Notes: generated by a model from the sequence alone, not told the origin. A DNA stretch of 64,000 bases from Roseibium sp. Sym1 (GCF_027359675.1 NZ_CP114786.1:2950501-3014500); one strand, 5' to 3'. Shown: positions 1 through 8,898, counted from the stretch's first letter. Numbers and translations are program-made.

Positions 1-272
1 TAAAATATTGCAGCTCTTATTTAGCAACTCTTCTTGGAAATACAATTACAAGACGACATGCCGAACGATGTTGACCGATGGGGTCAGGCATGGCGTCACG
101 GAAACAGGGAGATGAGACCAGGCCCTCCCGAAGCCGCCGGCACGGCAATGCGTTTGAAGGGGTGGTCTTGTGCGCGAATCGATGCTTATTGACGGGATGC
201 TCCGGCAGGTAGCCGGCAAGCAGCTGATATCTATTGGAAAAATCTCGCCGGATTTTAGTGGGGCCCGCGAAT
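1..272. other. left-edge stretch without a recognisable gene
   Basis: The first 50 bases are AT-rich and the rest is of ordinary GC content. Short open frames exist but none has a Shine-Dalgarno sequence and recognisable product together. The stretch presumably holds the promoter of the downstream LacI-family gene and the end of whatever lies to the left of the window. Confidence 0.4.
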
Positions 273-290
273 TTGATTGACGTATGTCAG
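273..290 (+). promoter_or_regulatory. putative LacI-family operator upstream of its own gene
   Basis: The string TTGATTGACGTATGTCAG lies 38 bases before the regulator start. Its core GACGTATGTCAG (279-290) recurs exactly at 1464-1475 and, inverted with one mismatch, at 1489-1500 before the binding-protein gene. The TTGATTGAC prefix also recurs at 1480-1488. Sharing between exactly these two promoters suggests autoregulation and operon control by the LacI-type protein. Binding is inferred. Confidence 0.6.
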
Positions 291-327
291 AATGCCGCGC
301 GACAGTGGCCTTCTCAGAGGAGGTGTT

Positions 328-1356
328 ATGGCCAAGCCAACCGTCCATGACATTGCGCGGGAAGCCGGCGTCAGCCTGTCGACGGTGGATCGGGTGCTGA
401 ACGGCCGTGCCGACGTGCGGCCGAAAAACGCGGAGCGGGTCAAGGAAGCCGTCAGGAAGCTCGGCTATGTGCGCGACACCAACGCGGCAAACCTCGCCAA
501 GCAGCGCCAGTATCGTTTCGTCTTCGTGCTGCCTGAAGGGCCGAACCACTTTGTCGAGACCATTGCCACGGCTGTCGAGGACGTGTCCGGCGCCTGGGTT
601 GCCGACCGGACCGATGTTGGTGTGCAGTTTGTCGATGCGGCCGATCCGCATGCGATCGTCGACACATTGAAGAGGCTGGACCTGTCGACGCTTGACGGCG
701 TGGCGCTCATGGTTCCGGAGACGCCGCAGGTTCGCGATGCGATTGCCCATATCAAGAGCGCCGGTCTCTACGTGGTCGCGCTTGTCTCGGATCTGCCCAA
801 CTCCGGGTGCCACTATTTTGCAGGCGTTGACAATTTCTCCGCCGGCAAGACCGCGGGAGCGCTGCTCGGAAAGTTCCTTCGCAATGAAACGGGCAGCATC
901 CTGGTCGCGACCAATTCCATGGTGGCGCGCGACAGCATCGAGCGGCGCTTCGGTCTCGATGAGGTGCTCTCGCGGGACTTTCCGAGACTGACGGCGCTGC
1001 CGACAATCGAATTCTACGACGACCCGGAGCGCATTCACGAAACCCTGGATCATGCACTCAGGGAACATCCGGAACTGAAGGCTGTCTATTCCATGGGGTC
1101 GGGGAATGCGGCCATGCTGGACGCCCTCCGGGAACATGGTGTCGCGGGCAGGCTTGTCGCCATCGCCCATGATCTGACGACGGTTACCCGTCAGGCACTG
1201 ATCGATGGGGAGCTGGATGCGGTGATCGCGCAAAATGTCGGGCACCTGGTGCGCAGCGCGCTCCGGGTGCTCAGGGCCAAATGCGACGGTACCGACATCT
1301 ACGAAGCCCAGGAAAAGATCCGTATCGAGATCATCATGCGGGAAAATCTCTACTGA
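328..1356 (+). CDS. LacI-family transcriptional regulator
   Basis: This 342-aa protein is a sugar-responsive DNA-binding regulator. The N-terminal LacI helix-turn-helix starts at once (PTVHDIAREAGVSLSTVDRVLNG, residues about 4-26, shown in part as HDIAREAGVSLSTVDRVLNG). A hinge and a periplasmic-binding-protein-like sensor domain follow, residues about 60-342. The ATG at 328 is chosen because AGAGGAGG lies 5-12 bases upstream. An upstream in-frame TTG at 277 would overlap the putative operator at 273-290 and has no ribosome site. It precedes an ABC importer and kinase operon on the same strand and is the obvious local regulator. The effector is unknown, probably the imported sugar or polyol or its phosphate. 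Confidence 0.9.
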   Translation: MAKPTVHDIAREAGVSLSTVDRVLNGRADVRPKNAERVKEAVRKLGYVRDTNAANLAKQRQYRFVFVLPEGPNHFVETIATAVEDVSGAWVADRTDVGVQFVDAADPHAIVDTLKRLDLSTLDGVALMVPETPQVRDAIAHIKSAGLYVVALVSDLPNSGCHYFAGVDNFSAGKTAGALLGKFLRNETGSILVATNSMVARDSIERRFGLDEVLSRDFPRLTALPTIEFYDDPERIHETLDHALREHPELKAVYSMGSGNAAMLDALREHGVAGRLVAIAHDLTTVTRQALIDGELDAVIAQNVGHLVRSALRVLRAKCDGTDIYEAQEKIRIEIIMRENLY

Positions 1357-1463
1357 GCGTGATGTTCTTTCCGGCTCAGCACCTTGGTTTGAAAATCACT
1401 ATTTTACAATGACTTGAGCAATTTTTGTTGCTGCTGAAGCGCTGTTTTGACGTCAAAAAGAAA

Positions 1464-1505
1464 GACGTATGTCAGTTTTTTGATTGACCTGACATACGTG
1501 TGTCA
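1464..1505 (+). promoter_or_regulatory. putative double LacI-family operator before the ABC operon
   Basis: GACGTATGTCAG (1464-1475) and CTGACATACGTG (1489-1500) form an inverted repeat with 11 of 12 positions matching and a 13-base spacer containing TTGATTGAC. The second half overlaps TGACATACGTGTGTCA (1490-1505). The first half is identical to the site upstream of the LacI-family gene. It sits 80-120 bases before the binding-protein start, a suitable place for repression. Confidence 0.6.
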
Positions 1506-1584
1506 ATTACCGTGCCCTTGCACTTGGAGGAGTGCAGCCGCCCGGCAGGCGCCGGTGCGCGATCATTTCGGGAGGACTTCACCC

Positions 1585-2904
1585 ATGAAAACTGCGAACC
1601 TACTCGCGGCGACCGCCCTCGTGGCGGCCAGCGGACTTACTGCCACCAATGCGCAGGCCGAAGACCTGACGCTGTGCTGGGCGGCCTGGGATCCGGCCAA
1701 CGCCCTTGTTGAACTGTCCAAGGAATTCGAGGCCGAATACGGCCACACCATGAATTTCGAATTCGTGCCCTGGCCGAATTTCGCCGACCGCATGCTCAAC
1801 GAGCTCAACTCCGGCGGCAAGCTGTGCGATCTCCTGATCGGAGACAGCCAGTGGATCGGCGGCGGCGCCGAGAACGGGCACTATGTCAAGCTGAACGAGT
1901 TCTTCGACAAGGAAGGCATCAGCATGGACGACTTCGCCCCGGCGACCGTCTATGCCTATTCGACCTGGCCGAAGGGCACGCCGAACTACTACGCGCTGCC
2001 GGCCATGGGCGATGCCAACGGCTGGTTCTACCGCAAGGACTGGTTCGAGATGCCCGAGATCCAGGCGGCGTTCAAGGAAAAGCACGGCCGCGATCTGGCG
2101 CCGCCGAAAACCCAGGCCGAACTCCTGGAAGTCGCCCAGTTCTTCCAGGAACGGGAAATCGACGGTCAGGTCCGCTATGGCGCGTCGATCTTCACCGAGC
2201 GAGGCTCGGAGGGCATCACCATGGGCGCGACCAGCTCCATGTATCCGTTCGGCTTCAAATACGAGATGACGCCGGGCAAATACGACATGGAAGGCGCGGT
2301 GAACTCGCCGGAAGCCGTCGCCGGGCTGGAGTTCTACAAGGAGCTCTACAAGACCGGAACGCCACCGGGCTACACCGACAGCTACATGGAACAGTCGCTT
2401 GACGCGTTCAAGTCGGGCCAGGTGGCCATGGCGATGAACTGGTTCGCCTTCTTCCCCGGGCTCTACGCGGACCCGGATGTGGGCGGCGACAAGATCGGCT
2501 TCTTCGTCAATCCCGGCCAGAATGTCGAGGCCTCGACGCTCGGCGGGCAGGGGATTTCGGTGGTCGCCTATTCCGACAAGCAGGACGCTGCGCTTGAATA
2601 CATCAAGTGGTTCGCCCAGCCGTCCGTGCAGAAGAAGTGGTGGGACCTCGGCGGCTATTCCTGTCATGTCAGCGTTCTGAGCGATCCGGGGTTCCCGGAC
2701 AGCGCGCCGTTCGCGTCCGACTTCCTGCTGGCGATGGATAACGTCAAGGACTTCTGGCAGGAGCCGGCCTATGCGGAACTGCTGCTGGCCATGCAGAAGC
2801 GACTTCACGACTATGTCGTGGCGGATCAGGGAACTGCCCAGGAAGCCCTCGACAAGCTGATCGAGGACTGGACCGAGACCTTCGAGGACGAAGGCAAGCT
2901 CTGA
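1585..2904 (+). CDS. ABC transporter sugar-binding protein (family 1)
   Basis: This 439-aa periplasmic binding protein delivers a carbohydrate or polyol to the two CUT1 permeases encoded next. The N-terminus MKTANLLAATALVAASGL is a Sec signal peptide with cleavage expected after NAQA (about residue 23). The mature protein has the bacterial extracellular solute-binding family 1 layout, rich in Trp/Tyr ligand-binding positions. The start at 1585 is supported by GGGAGG at 1570-1575; in-frame codons further upstream run through the operator. A GC-rich stem-loop separates it from the permease genes. The ligand cannot be read from sequence; the kinase at the operon end suggests a small ketose or polyol. 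Confidence 0.88.
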   Translation: MKTANLLAATALVAASGLTATNAQAEDLTLCWAAWDPANALVELSKEFEAEYGHTMNFEFVPWPNFADRMLNELNSGGKLCDLLIGDSQWIGGGAENGHYVKLNEFFDKEGISMDDFAPATVYAYSTWPKGTPNYYALPAMGDANGWFYRKDWFEMPEIQAAFKEKHGRDLAPPKTQAELLEVAQFFQEREIDGQVRYGASIFTERGSEGITMGATSSMYPFGFKYEMTPGKYDMEGAVNSPEAVAGLEFYKELYKTGTPPGYTDSYMEQSLDAFKSGQVAMAMNWFAFFPGLYADPDVGGDKIGFFVNPGQNVEASTLGGQGISVVAYSDKQDAALEYIKWFAQPSVQKKWWDLGGYSCHVSVLSDPGFPDSAPFASDFLLAMDNVKDFWQEPAYAELLLAMQKRLHDYVVADQGTAQEALDKLIEDWTETFEDEGKL

Positions 2905-2919
2905 TCCCGGCTTGAGGAA

Positions 2920-2951
2920 CAGGCGGCCCGGACAACGCGCCGGGCCGCCTG
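2920..2951 (+). other. GC-rich stem-loop after binding-protein gene
   Basis: A perfect 12-bp stem (2920-2931 with 2940-2951) has an 8-base loop. No T-run follows, so it is more likely a 3' stabiliser of the binding-protein mRNA or a partial terminator than a full stop. Such elements between the binding-protein and permease genes are known from the malE-malF arrangement. Confidence 0.6.
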
Positions 2952-3062
2952 CAACTGAAAGGCCCCATCGGCCAAGGGGCGGGTGCGCGCGGCGCATCCT
3001 GCCATCCAGGACCAACCGTTCCAACCGGGTCTTTCCGGCACCTTTTCACTGAAGAGCATCTC

Positions 3063-4010
3063 ATGGCCGTGACACCTATCGACCACGTAGCAAAAGCGAC
3101 CCCGCCCTCGGTCGCGTCCAAAATCCGGGGGCTGTCAGATCGCACCATCGCCTGGCTGTTTGTCGCACCGACAATTTTCCTGCTGCTCGCGGTCAACATC
3201 TTTCCGCTGATCTGGACGATCAACCTGAGCTTCACCAACTTCCGGGCCAACCGGCCCAACCGGGAGGTCGACTATATCGGCCTGCGCAACTACGAGCGCA
3301 TCCTGACCGACGGCGACATCTGGCTGACCATGCAGGCAACGGCCCATTTCCTGTTCTGGACCATCTTCCTGCAGGTGCTGATCGGCTTCACGCTGGCCTG
3401 GCTGATCAACCGGAAATTCAAGGGCAATGATCTCTGGACCACCCTGATCGTGTTGCCGATGATGCTGTCGCCCGCCGTGGTCGGCAACTTCTGGACCTTT
3501 CTCTACCAGCCCCAGATCGGCCTCTTCAATTACGGCATTTCGTTCCTGACCGGCGTCGATCCGTCGTCCTTCCAGATGATCGGCGATGTCGCGCTGGCGC
3601 CCTGGGCGATCGTGATCGTGGATACCTGGATGTGGACGCCCTTCGTCATGCTGATCTGCCTGGCCGGGCTTCGCTCGATCCCGGACTATATCTACGAGGC
3701 CGCCGAAATCGACCGGGCCAGCAAGTGGCGCCAGTTCTGGACGATCACGATCCCGATGGTGCTGCCCTTCCTGATGCTGGCGGTCCTGTTCCGCGGCATC
3801 GAGAACTTCAAGATGTTCGACCTTGTGGTGCAGTTGACCGGCGGCGGACCCGGCTCCGTCACCGAACTCACCTCGATCAACCTGAAACGCGAAGCGTTTG
3901 AAAAATGGCGCACGGGCTATGCCTCCGCCTACGCGATCATCCTGTTCGTGACCGTCTTCGGCCTCGCCTCGATCTACGTGAAGGCGCTCAACAAGGTGAA
4001 AGAACGATGA
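3063..4010 (+). CDS. CUT1 sugar ABC transporter permease (MalF/UgpA type)
   Basis: This 315-aa inner-membrane permease is one half of the transmembrane channel. Hydrophobic segments start at about residues 30, 95, 130, 180, 230 and 280, as in the six-segment MalF/UgpA family. The cytoplasmic EAA loop that docks the ATPase is visible as YEAAEIDRASKWRQFWTITI, residues about 212-231. It is 158 bases downstream of the binding-protein gene and its stop overlaps the next permease start as ATGA, showing translational coupling. Confidence 0.9.
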   Translation: MAVTPIDHVAKATPPSVASKIRGLSDRTIAWLFVAPTIFLLLAVNIFPLIWTINLSFTNFRANRPNREVDYIGLRNYERILTDGDIWLTMQATAHFLFWTIFLQVLIGFTLAWLINRKFKGNDLWTTLIVLPMMLSPAVVGNFWTFLYQPQIGLFNYGISFLTGVDPSSFQMIGDVALAPWAIVIVDTWMWTPFVMLICLAGLRSIPDYIYEAAEIDRASKWRQFWTITIPMVLPFLMLAVLFRGIENFKMFDLVVQLTGGGPGSVTELTSINLKREAFEKWRTGYASAYAIILFVTVFGLASIYVKALNKVKER

Positions 4011-4948
4011 GCAGTTATTCCATCACCGAACCGTCCTCCCGGCAGAAATGGGTCGCCGGTTCCCTGGTCATCGCCTATGCGGTCATCACCCTGCTGCCGC
4101 TGGTCTGGATCCTGACCACGGGCTTCAAGTCGCCGGTCGATGCCATCGCCTACCCACCGAAGGTCATGTTCGAGCCGTCGCTCGAGGGTTACGTCAACCT
4201 CTTCACCACGCGCACCCGGGTGTCCCAGGAACAGCTTGAGGCGCTGCCGCCGCCGGCGACCTGGTACGAGGAAATCGTGCGCAACCGCGACATGGTCATT
4301 GCCGGTCCGTCGCGCTACGGCGAACGGTTCCTGAACTCGGTGATCATCGGCTTCGGTTCGACCTTCCTGTCGGTGTTCCTCGGAACGCTCGCCGCCTATG
4401 CCTTTTCAAGGTTCAAGGTGCCGCTGAAGGACGATCTCCTGTTCTTCATTCTGTCGACCCGGATGATGCCGCCGATTGCGGTCGCGATCCCGATCTTCCT
4501 GATGTTCCGCACATTGGGCCTTTCGGACACCCATCTGGGCATGATCCTGCTCTATACGGCGGTGAACATCTCGCTGGCGGTGTGGCTGCTGAAAGGCTTC
4601 ATCGACGAGATCCCGCGCGAATATGAGGAAGCGGCCCTGATCGACGGTTACACGCGCTTCCAGGCCTTCTACAAGGTGGTGCTGCCGCAGGCGGCCACCG
4701 GGATCGCCTCGACGGCCATCTTCTGCCTGATCTTCTCGTGGAACGAATATGCCTTTGCGGTTCTCCTGACCTCCGGCACGGCCCAGACCGCGCCGCCCTT
4801 CATCCCGACCATCATCGGTGTCGGCGGCCAGGACTGGCCGGCGGTGGCCGCGGGCGCGACCCTGTTCCTCGTGCCGGTCATGGTCTTCACAATTCTCCTG
4901 CGCAAGCATCTTCTGCGCGGCATCACCTTCGGAGCGGTCCGCAAATGA
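4007..4948 (+). CDS. CUT1 sugar ABC transporter permease (MalG/UgpE type)
   Basis: This 313-aa permease is the partner of the preceding one. It has an N-terminal membrane segment at about residues 17-37, five more hydrophobic segments, and the EAA loop YEEAALIDGYTRFQAFYKVV around residues 205-224. The ATG at 4007 is chosen because it overlaps the upstream stop (ATGA). A loop of some 60 residues after the first membrane segment (about residues 45-105, carrying the Arg/Pro-rich stretch) is longer than in MalG. Its stop overlaps the start of the small membrane protein gene. Confidence 0.9.
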   Translation: MSSYSITEPSSRQKWVAGSLVIAYAVITLLPLVWILTTGFKSPVDAIAYPPKVMFEPSLEGYVNLFTTRTRVSQEQLEALPPPATWYEEIVRNRDMVIAGPSRYGERFLNSVIIGFGSTFLSVFLGTLAAYAFSRFKVPLKDDLLFFILSTRMMPPIAVAIPIFLMFRTLGLSDTHLGMILLYTAVNISLAVWLLKGFIDEIPREYEEAALIDGYTRFQAFYKVVLPQAATGIASTAIFCLIFSWNEYAFAVLLTSGTAQTAPPFIPTIIGVGGQDWPAVAAGATLFLVPVMVFTILLRKHLLRGITFGAVRK

Positions 4949-5136
4949 TGAGCGACTTCGTCCATGGCATTGTCCACTTCCGCCGCGGGGCCTGGGAAAT
5001 GCTGGCCTCCATCCTGATCGCCGTCGGCGTGATCATGCTGATGCAGCCGCTGGTTCTGTGGGCCTACACCTATTCCTTCATTGTCACGCTGACCGGAACG
5101 GTGATGTTCATCGTCGTCAGCCACTTCCCGGAGTGA
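4945..5136 (+). CDS. small two-segment membrane protein in ABC operon
   Basis: This 63-aa protein has two predicted membrane segments, about residues 17-38 and 41-59, and a short cytosolic N-terminus. The start ATG at 4945 overlaps the permease stop (ATGA); a second ATG follows immediately at 4948, so either may be used. I recognise no named family with confidence. Position and size recall GlpU of the rhizobial glycerol importer glpSTPQUV, which also has paired ATPases, but I see no clear sequence likeness to that family. It is likely an accessory subunit of the importer; this is inferred from tight coupling on both sides. Confidence 0.75.
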   Translation: MMSDFVHGIVHFRRGAWEMLASILIAVGVIMLMQPLVLWAYTYSFIVTLTGTVMFIVVSHFPE

Positions 5137-5141
5137 TCCAG

Positions 5142-6239
5142 ATGGCTGAGATCGTGATCAGAAACCTCAGGAAGGAGTTCGGCGACTTCACCGCCGTGCA
5201 GTCTTCCTCCTTCAAGATCGAGGACGGCGAGTTCTTCATGCTGCTGGGCCCGTCCGGCTGCGGCAAGACCACCACCTTGCGCATGATTGCCGGGCTGGAA
5301 CTGCCGACCTCCGGCGAGATCTACATAGACGGCGAGGAGGTCGGCCAGCAGCGCGCCAGCAAGCGCGACATCGCCTTCGTCTTCCAGATGTTCGCCCTCT
5401 ATCCGCACATGAACGTGCGCAAGAACATCTCCTATCCGCTGGTCAGCCAGGGCATGCCCAAACACCAGGTGCAGGAGAAGGTCGCCGAAGTGGCGCAGAT
5501 CCTCGGCATCACCAAGATCCTGGACCGTCCCGTGGGCGGTCTGTCGGGCGGTGACCGCCAGCGCGTCGCGCTCGGCCGGGCGATCGTGCGCGATCCGAAG
5601 GCCTTCATGATGGACGAGCCGCTCGGCGCGCTCGATGCGGAGTTCCGCGAGCATATGGCCGAGGAGCTGCGCGCCCTGCACGACCGCATGGGCGCGACCA
5701 CGGTCTATGTCACCCATGACCAGCTCGAGGCCATGCAGATGGGCGACAAGATCGTCGTCATGAACCATGGCGTCATCGAGCAGTTCGGCACGCCGCAGGA
5801 TATCTACGACAAGCCGGCGACCATGTTCGTCGCCGATTTCATCGGCTCGCCATCGATGAATTTCCTGCGCTTCCACGGCCAGGTCCATGCCGGCTCGTCC
5901 GAGATCAGCATCCATCATCAGGAGATCGCGGTGCCGCGGCTGCAGGAACCGTTCGAGGGCGACATGGTGTTCGGCATCCGCCCGGAACATATCGCGCTTT
6001 CCGACAGCGGGACCTATCGTGGTGAAGTGATCGCCGCGGAATATCTCGGCACCACGCAGATCGTGACGCTGAAGACCGCCAATGGCGAACTGAAGGCGCG
6101 GATCCCGTCGGACCAGGCGGTGCGGGCCGGAGAGTATGTCGGTCTGGAGTTCAACGGCGCGACGGTCACGCTCTTCGACAACCAGTCGGGCCGGGCCTTG
6201 CGCTCGGAACTGAACGAGGGGGTGCTCGCCCATGTCTGA
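5142..6239 (+). CDS. ABC transporter ATP-binding protein, first of a pair
   Basis: This 365-aa ATPase energises the importer. Walker A is GPSGCGKT at residues 36-43, Walker B with the catalytic Glu is MMDEP at about 156-160, and a regulatory OB-like C-terminal domain follows from about residue 235, as in MalK/UgpC. The signature motif reads LSGGD (134-138) rather than LSGGQ. The start at 5142 lies 5 bases after the small membrane gene, and the 3' end overlaps the second ATPase gene by 8 bases. Two different ATPases in one operon suggest a heterodimer. Confidence 0.9.
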   Translation: MAEIVIRNLRKEFGDFTAVQSSSFKIEDGEFFMLLGPSGCGKTTTLRMIAGLELPTSGEIYIDGEEVGQQRASKRDIAFVFQMFALYPHMNVRKNISYPLVSQGMPKHQVQEKVAEVAQILGITKILDRPVGGLSGGDRQRVALGRAIVRDPKAFMMDEPLGALDAEFREHMAEELRALHDRMGATTVYVTHDQLEAMQMGDKIVVMNHGVIEQFGTPQDIYDKPATMFVADFIGSPSMNFLRFHGQVHAGSSEISIHHQEIAVPRLQEPFEGDMVFGIRPEHIALSDSGTYRGEVIAAEYLGTTQIVTLKTANGELKARIPSDQAVRAGEYVGLEFNGATVTLFDNQSGRALRSELNEGVLAHV

Positions 6240-7227
6240 GGTCAAGCTCGGCAATCTCTCAAAAGCCTTCGGCGACACGGTGGCCGTCGATGACGTCACC
6301 ATGACCATTCCGAACGGGGCCTTCGTCACGCTGCTCGGCCCGACCGGGGCCGGCAAGACAACGATCCTGCGGCTGATCGCCGGACTGGAGCAACCCGACA
6401 CCGGGGACGTCACCATCGGCGGCCGGTCCGTGATCGCAGACACGCCTGCGCAGCGCAACGTGGCCATGGTGTTCCAGCAATATTCGCTCTACCCGCACAT
6501 GAGCGTGCGCGACAACCTGGCCTTTCCGCTGCGCTCGCCGCTCCTGAAGACCCCGGCGGACGAGATCGACCGCAAGGTCCAGGAAGTCGCGGAGGTTCTG
6601 CGCATCTCGCACAAACTGGGCAACAAGGCGACCAATCTGTCGGGCGGCGAGATGCAGCGTGTCTCGATCGGCCGGGCGCTGGTGCGCGATCCGTCCATCT
6701 ACCTGATGGACGAGCCGCTCTCGTCGCTCGACGCCAAGCTCAGATCGGACCTGCGGATCGAGTTGAAGCGGATCCAGGAAAACCTCGGCGCGACCCTGCT
6801 CTATGTCACCCATGACCAGATCGAGGCCATGACCATGGCGACCCATGTCGGCGTGCTCGACAACGGCCGGCTGGTGCAGTTCGGCTCGCCGCGCGAGATC
6901 TACGAAAACCCGGTCAATCTCTACGTGGCCGGGCGGCTCGGCCAGCCGCGCATCAATGTGCTGCCCGCCGACATGTTCGCGGGCGCGCCGACGGGCGCCA
7001 AGTCAATCGGGCTCCGGCCGGAACACATTGCCCAGGGAGAGGGCCAGCCGTCGCGGGTCAAGCGGGTGGAGCACCTGGGCGACCAGACGCGCCTGCACCT
7101 GTCCCTGGAGGGGCATGACATCGTCACCCTGTCCGAACACCACACGACCATCGAACCCGGCGACACCGTTGCCATCCAGCCGCGCAATCCGCTGTTCTTT
7201 GACGCCAGCGGCGCCCGGATTGCCTGA
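6232..7227 (+). CDS. ABC transporter ATP-binding protein, second of a pair
   Basis: This 331-aa ATPase partners the preceding one. Walker A is GPTGAGKT (residues 36-43), the Q-loop is MVFQQYSLYPHM, and the signature is LSGGE (136-140), again lacking the usual Gln. A shortened MalK-like C-terminal domain follows. It overlaps the upstream gene by 8 bases and is followed after 11 bases by the kinase gene, so it belongs to the same transcript. Confidence 0.9.
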   Translation: MSEVKLGNLSKAFGDTVAVDDVTMTIPNGAFVTLLGPTGAGKTTILRLIAGLEQPDTGDVTIGGRSVIADTPAQRNVAMVFQQYSLYPHMSVRDNLAFPLRSPLLKTPADEIDRKVQEVAEVLRISHKLGNKATNLSGGEMQRVSIGRALVRDPSIYLMDEPLSSLDAKLRSDLRIELKRIQENLGATLLYVTHDQIEAMTMATHVGVLDNGRLVQFGSPREIYENPVNLYVAGRLGQPRINVLPADMFAGAPTGAKSIGLRPEHIAQGEGQPSRVKRVEHLGDQTRLHLSLEGHDIVTLSEHHTTIEPGDTVAIQPRNPLFFDASGARIA

Positions 7228-7238
7228 GGAGACGAGAC

Positions 7239-8885
7239 ATGAAGCAGTTCATCAACACCAAGGAGACACTCGTCACCGAAGCGATCGACGGCATGCTCAG
7301 GACCGCCGGGGGACGACTTGCCCGCCTGGACGGCTATCCGCATATCAAGGTGGTCGTCAGGACCGACTGGGACAAGTCGAAGGTGGCGCTTGTGTCCGGC
7401 GGGGGCTCCGGTCACGAGCCGAGCCACGCGGGCTTCGTCGGTCAGGGCATGCTGACGGCGGCGGTGTGCGGCGAAGTCTTTGCCTCGCCCTCCGTCGATG
7501 CGGTCCTGGCGGGGATCCTGGCGGTCACCGGCAAGGCGGGCTGCCTGCTGATCGTCAAGAACTATACCGGCGACCGGCTCAATTTCGGTCTCGCCGCGGA
7601 ACGGGCGCGGGCGTTCGGGCTCAAGGTCAACATGGTGATCGTCGACGACGACGTCGCGCTGCCGGACCTGCCCCAGGCGCGCGGTGTTGCCGGGACGCTG
7701 TTCGTGCACAAGATCGCCGGTGCGCTGGCCGACCAGGGCGCCGATCTCGACACGATCACGTCGGCGGCGAAAAAGGCGATCGGCGGGGCGATTTCCATCG
7801 GCATGTCGCTCGATACCTGCACCATCCCGGGCACGCCGAAGGAAGACCGGATCGCCATGGGCAAGGCGGAACTCGGGCTTGGCATTCACGGCGAGGCGGG
7901 GATCGAGCAGGTCGAGTATTCCAACGCCAGAGCCGCGATGGCCATGGTCGTCGAGCGCCTGGCGCCGAACCTCAAGCCGGGACCGCATGTGGCCATCCTC
8001 AACAATCTCGGCAGCACGACGCCGCTCGAGATGAACGTTTTGCTGGAGGAGATGACGGCGTCGCGCATCGGCAGCCAGATCCGCTGGGTGATCGGCCCGG
8101 CGGCGATGATGACCTCGCTCGACATGCATGGGTTTTCCGTGTCGCTGCTGCCGGTCGACAAGGCGGAGGAGGCGCTGCTGCAGGCGCCGGTCGCGCCCTG
8201 GGCCTGGCCGGGCTGTCTTTCTCTCGGGGCTGTGTCGGTCCTGCCCTTGCCGGACGGGCTTTCTCCGATCCAGCCGTTGCCCTCGAAAAGCCCCGAGACG
8301 CGTGAATTCATCGAACGGTGCTGCAACATCCTGATCGCGGCGGAGGACGACCTCAACGCACTCGACCTCAAGTCCGGCGATGGCGATACCGGCAGCACGC
8401 TGGCGACGGCCGCCCGGGCGCTGGTCCAGGCGCTGGACCGGCTGCCGCTGGCGGACCTGACCCAGCTCTACCGGGCCATCGGCCTGGAGCTCAGCCAGAC
8501 GATGGGAGGTTCTTCCGGGGTGCTCCTGGCGATCTTCTTTGCCGCGGCGGGTGACGCCTCGTCGAGTGGCCGCGGCTCCATCGGCGCGCTTCAGGCCGGG
8601 CTTGACCGGGTGATGCAGGTGGGCGGCGCCAAGCCCGGAGACCGGACCATGATCGACGCCCTGATGCCGGCGCTCAACGCGCTGGAGCGGGGGCTCGATG
8701 CGGCGGCCGCCGAGGCCCGGCAGGGGGCGGATGCCACGGCGCGCATCACCCGCGCCCGTGCCGGCCGGGCTTCCTATGTCTCCGAATCGAGCCTGTCCGG
8801 GTACAACGATCCGGGCGCCGAGGCTGTTGCCCGCCTGTTCGAGCAGCTCACCGAAACGCCGGCCCTTTCCTCCCGATCCGCATAA
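7239..8885 (+). CDS. fused DhaK-DhaL dihydroxyacetone-type kinase
   Basis: This 548-aa ATP-dependent kinase belongs to the single-chain Dak family (Citrobacter and yeast enzymes are about 550-590 aa). The DhaK part, about 1-330, carries GGGSGHEPSHAGF near residue 50-60 and the GIHGEAG segment holding the His that binds the keto substrate covalently, near residue 218. The DhaL part, about 350-548, has SGDGDTGSTL for Mg-ATP binding. The substrate may be dihydroxyacetone or a C4 ketose such as erythrulose, since relatives phosphorylate those. Being the last gene of an importer operon, it probably traps and activates the imported sugar. RBS GAGGAGACGAG precedes ATG 7239. Confidence 0.9.
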   Translation: MKQFINTKETLVTEAIDGMLRTAGGRLARLDGYPHIKVVVRTDWDKSKVALVSGGGSGHEPSHAGFVGQGMLTAAVCGEVFASPSVDAVLAGILAVTGKAGCLLIVKNYTGDRLNFGLAAERARAFGLKVNMVIVDDDVALPDLPQARGVAGTLFVHKIAGALADQGADLDTITSAAKKAIGGAISIGMSLDTCTIPGTPKEDRIAMGKAELGLGIHGEAGIEQVEYSNARAAMAMVVERLAPNLKPGPHVAILNNLGSTTPLEMNVLLEEMTASRIGSQIRWVIGPAAMMTSLDMHGFSVSLLPVDKAEEALLQAPVAPWAWPGCLSLGAVSVLPLPDGLSPIQPLPSKSPETREFIERCCNILIAAEDDLNALDLKSGDGDTGSTLATAARALVQALDRLPLADLTQLYRAIGLELSQTMGGSSGVLLAIFFAAAGDASSSGRGSIGALQAGLDRVMQVGGAKPGDRTMIDALMPALNALERGLDAAAAEARQGADATARITRARAGRASYVSESSLSGYNDPGAEAVARLFEQLTETPALSSRSA

Positions 8886-8898
8886 GGCCGGACACCTG

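Noticed and set aside
46..1245. Long minus-strand open frame (399 codons) opposite the LacI-family gene
   Set aside because: Arg/His-rich composition without domain pattern; the plus strand encodes a clear LacI protein with a ribosome site. It is a GC-rich antisense frame.
4945..5136. Naming the 63-aa membrane protein glpU
   Set aside because: Only position and size agree with the glycerol importer; no convincing sequence similarity was seen, and no glycerol kinase or glycerol-3-phosphate dehydrogenase gene is nearby.
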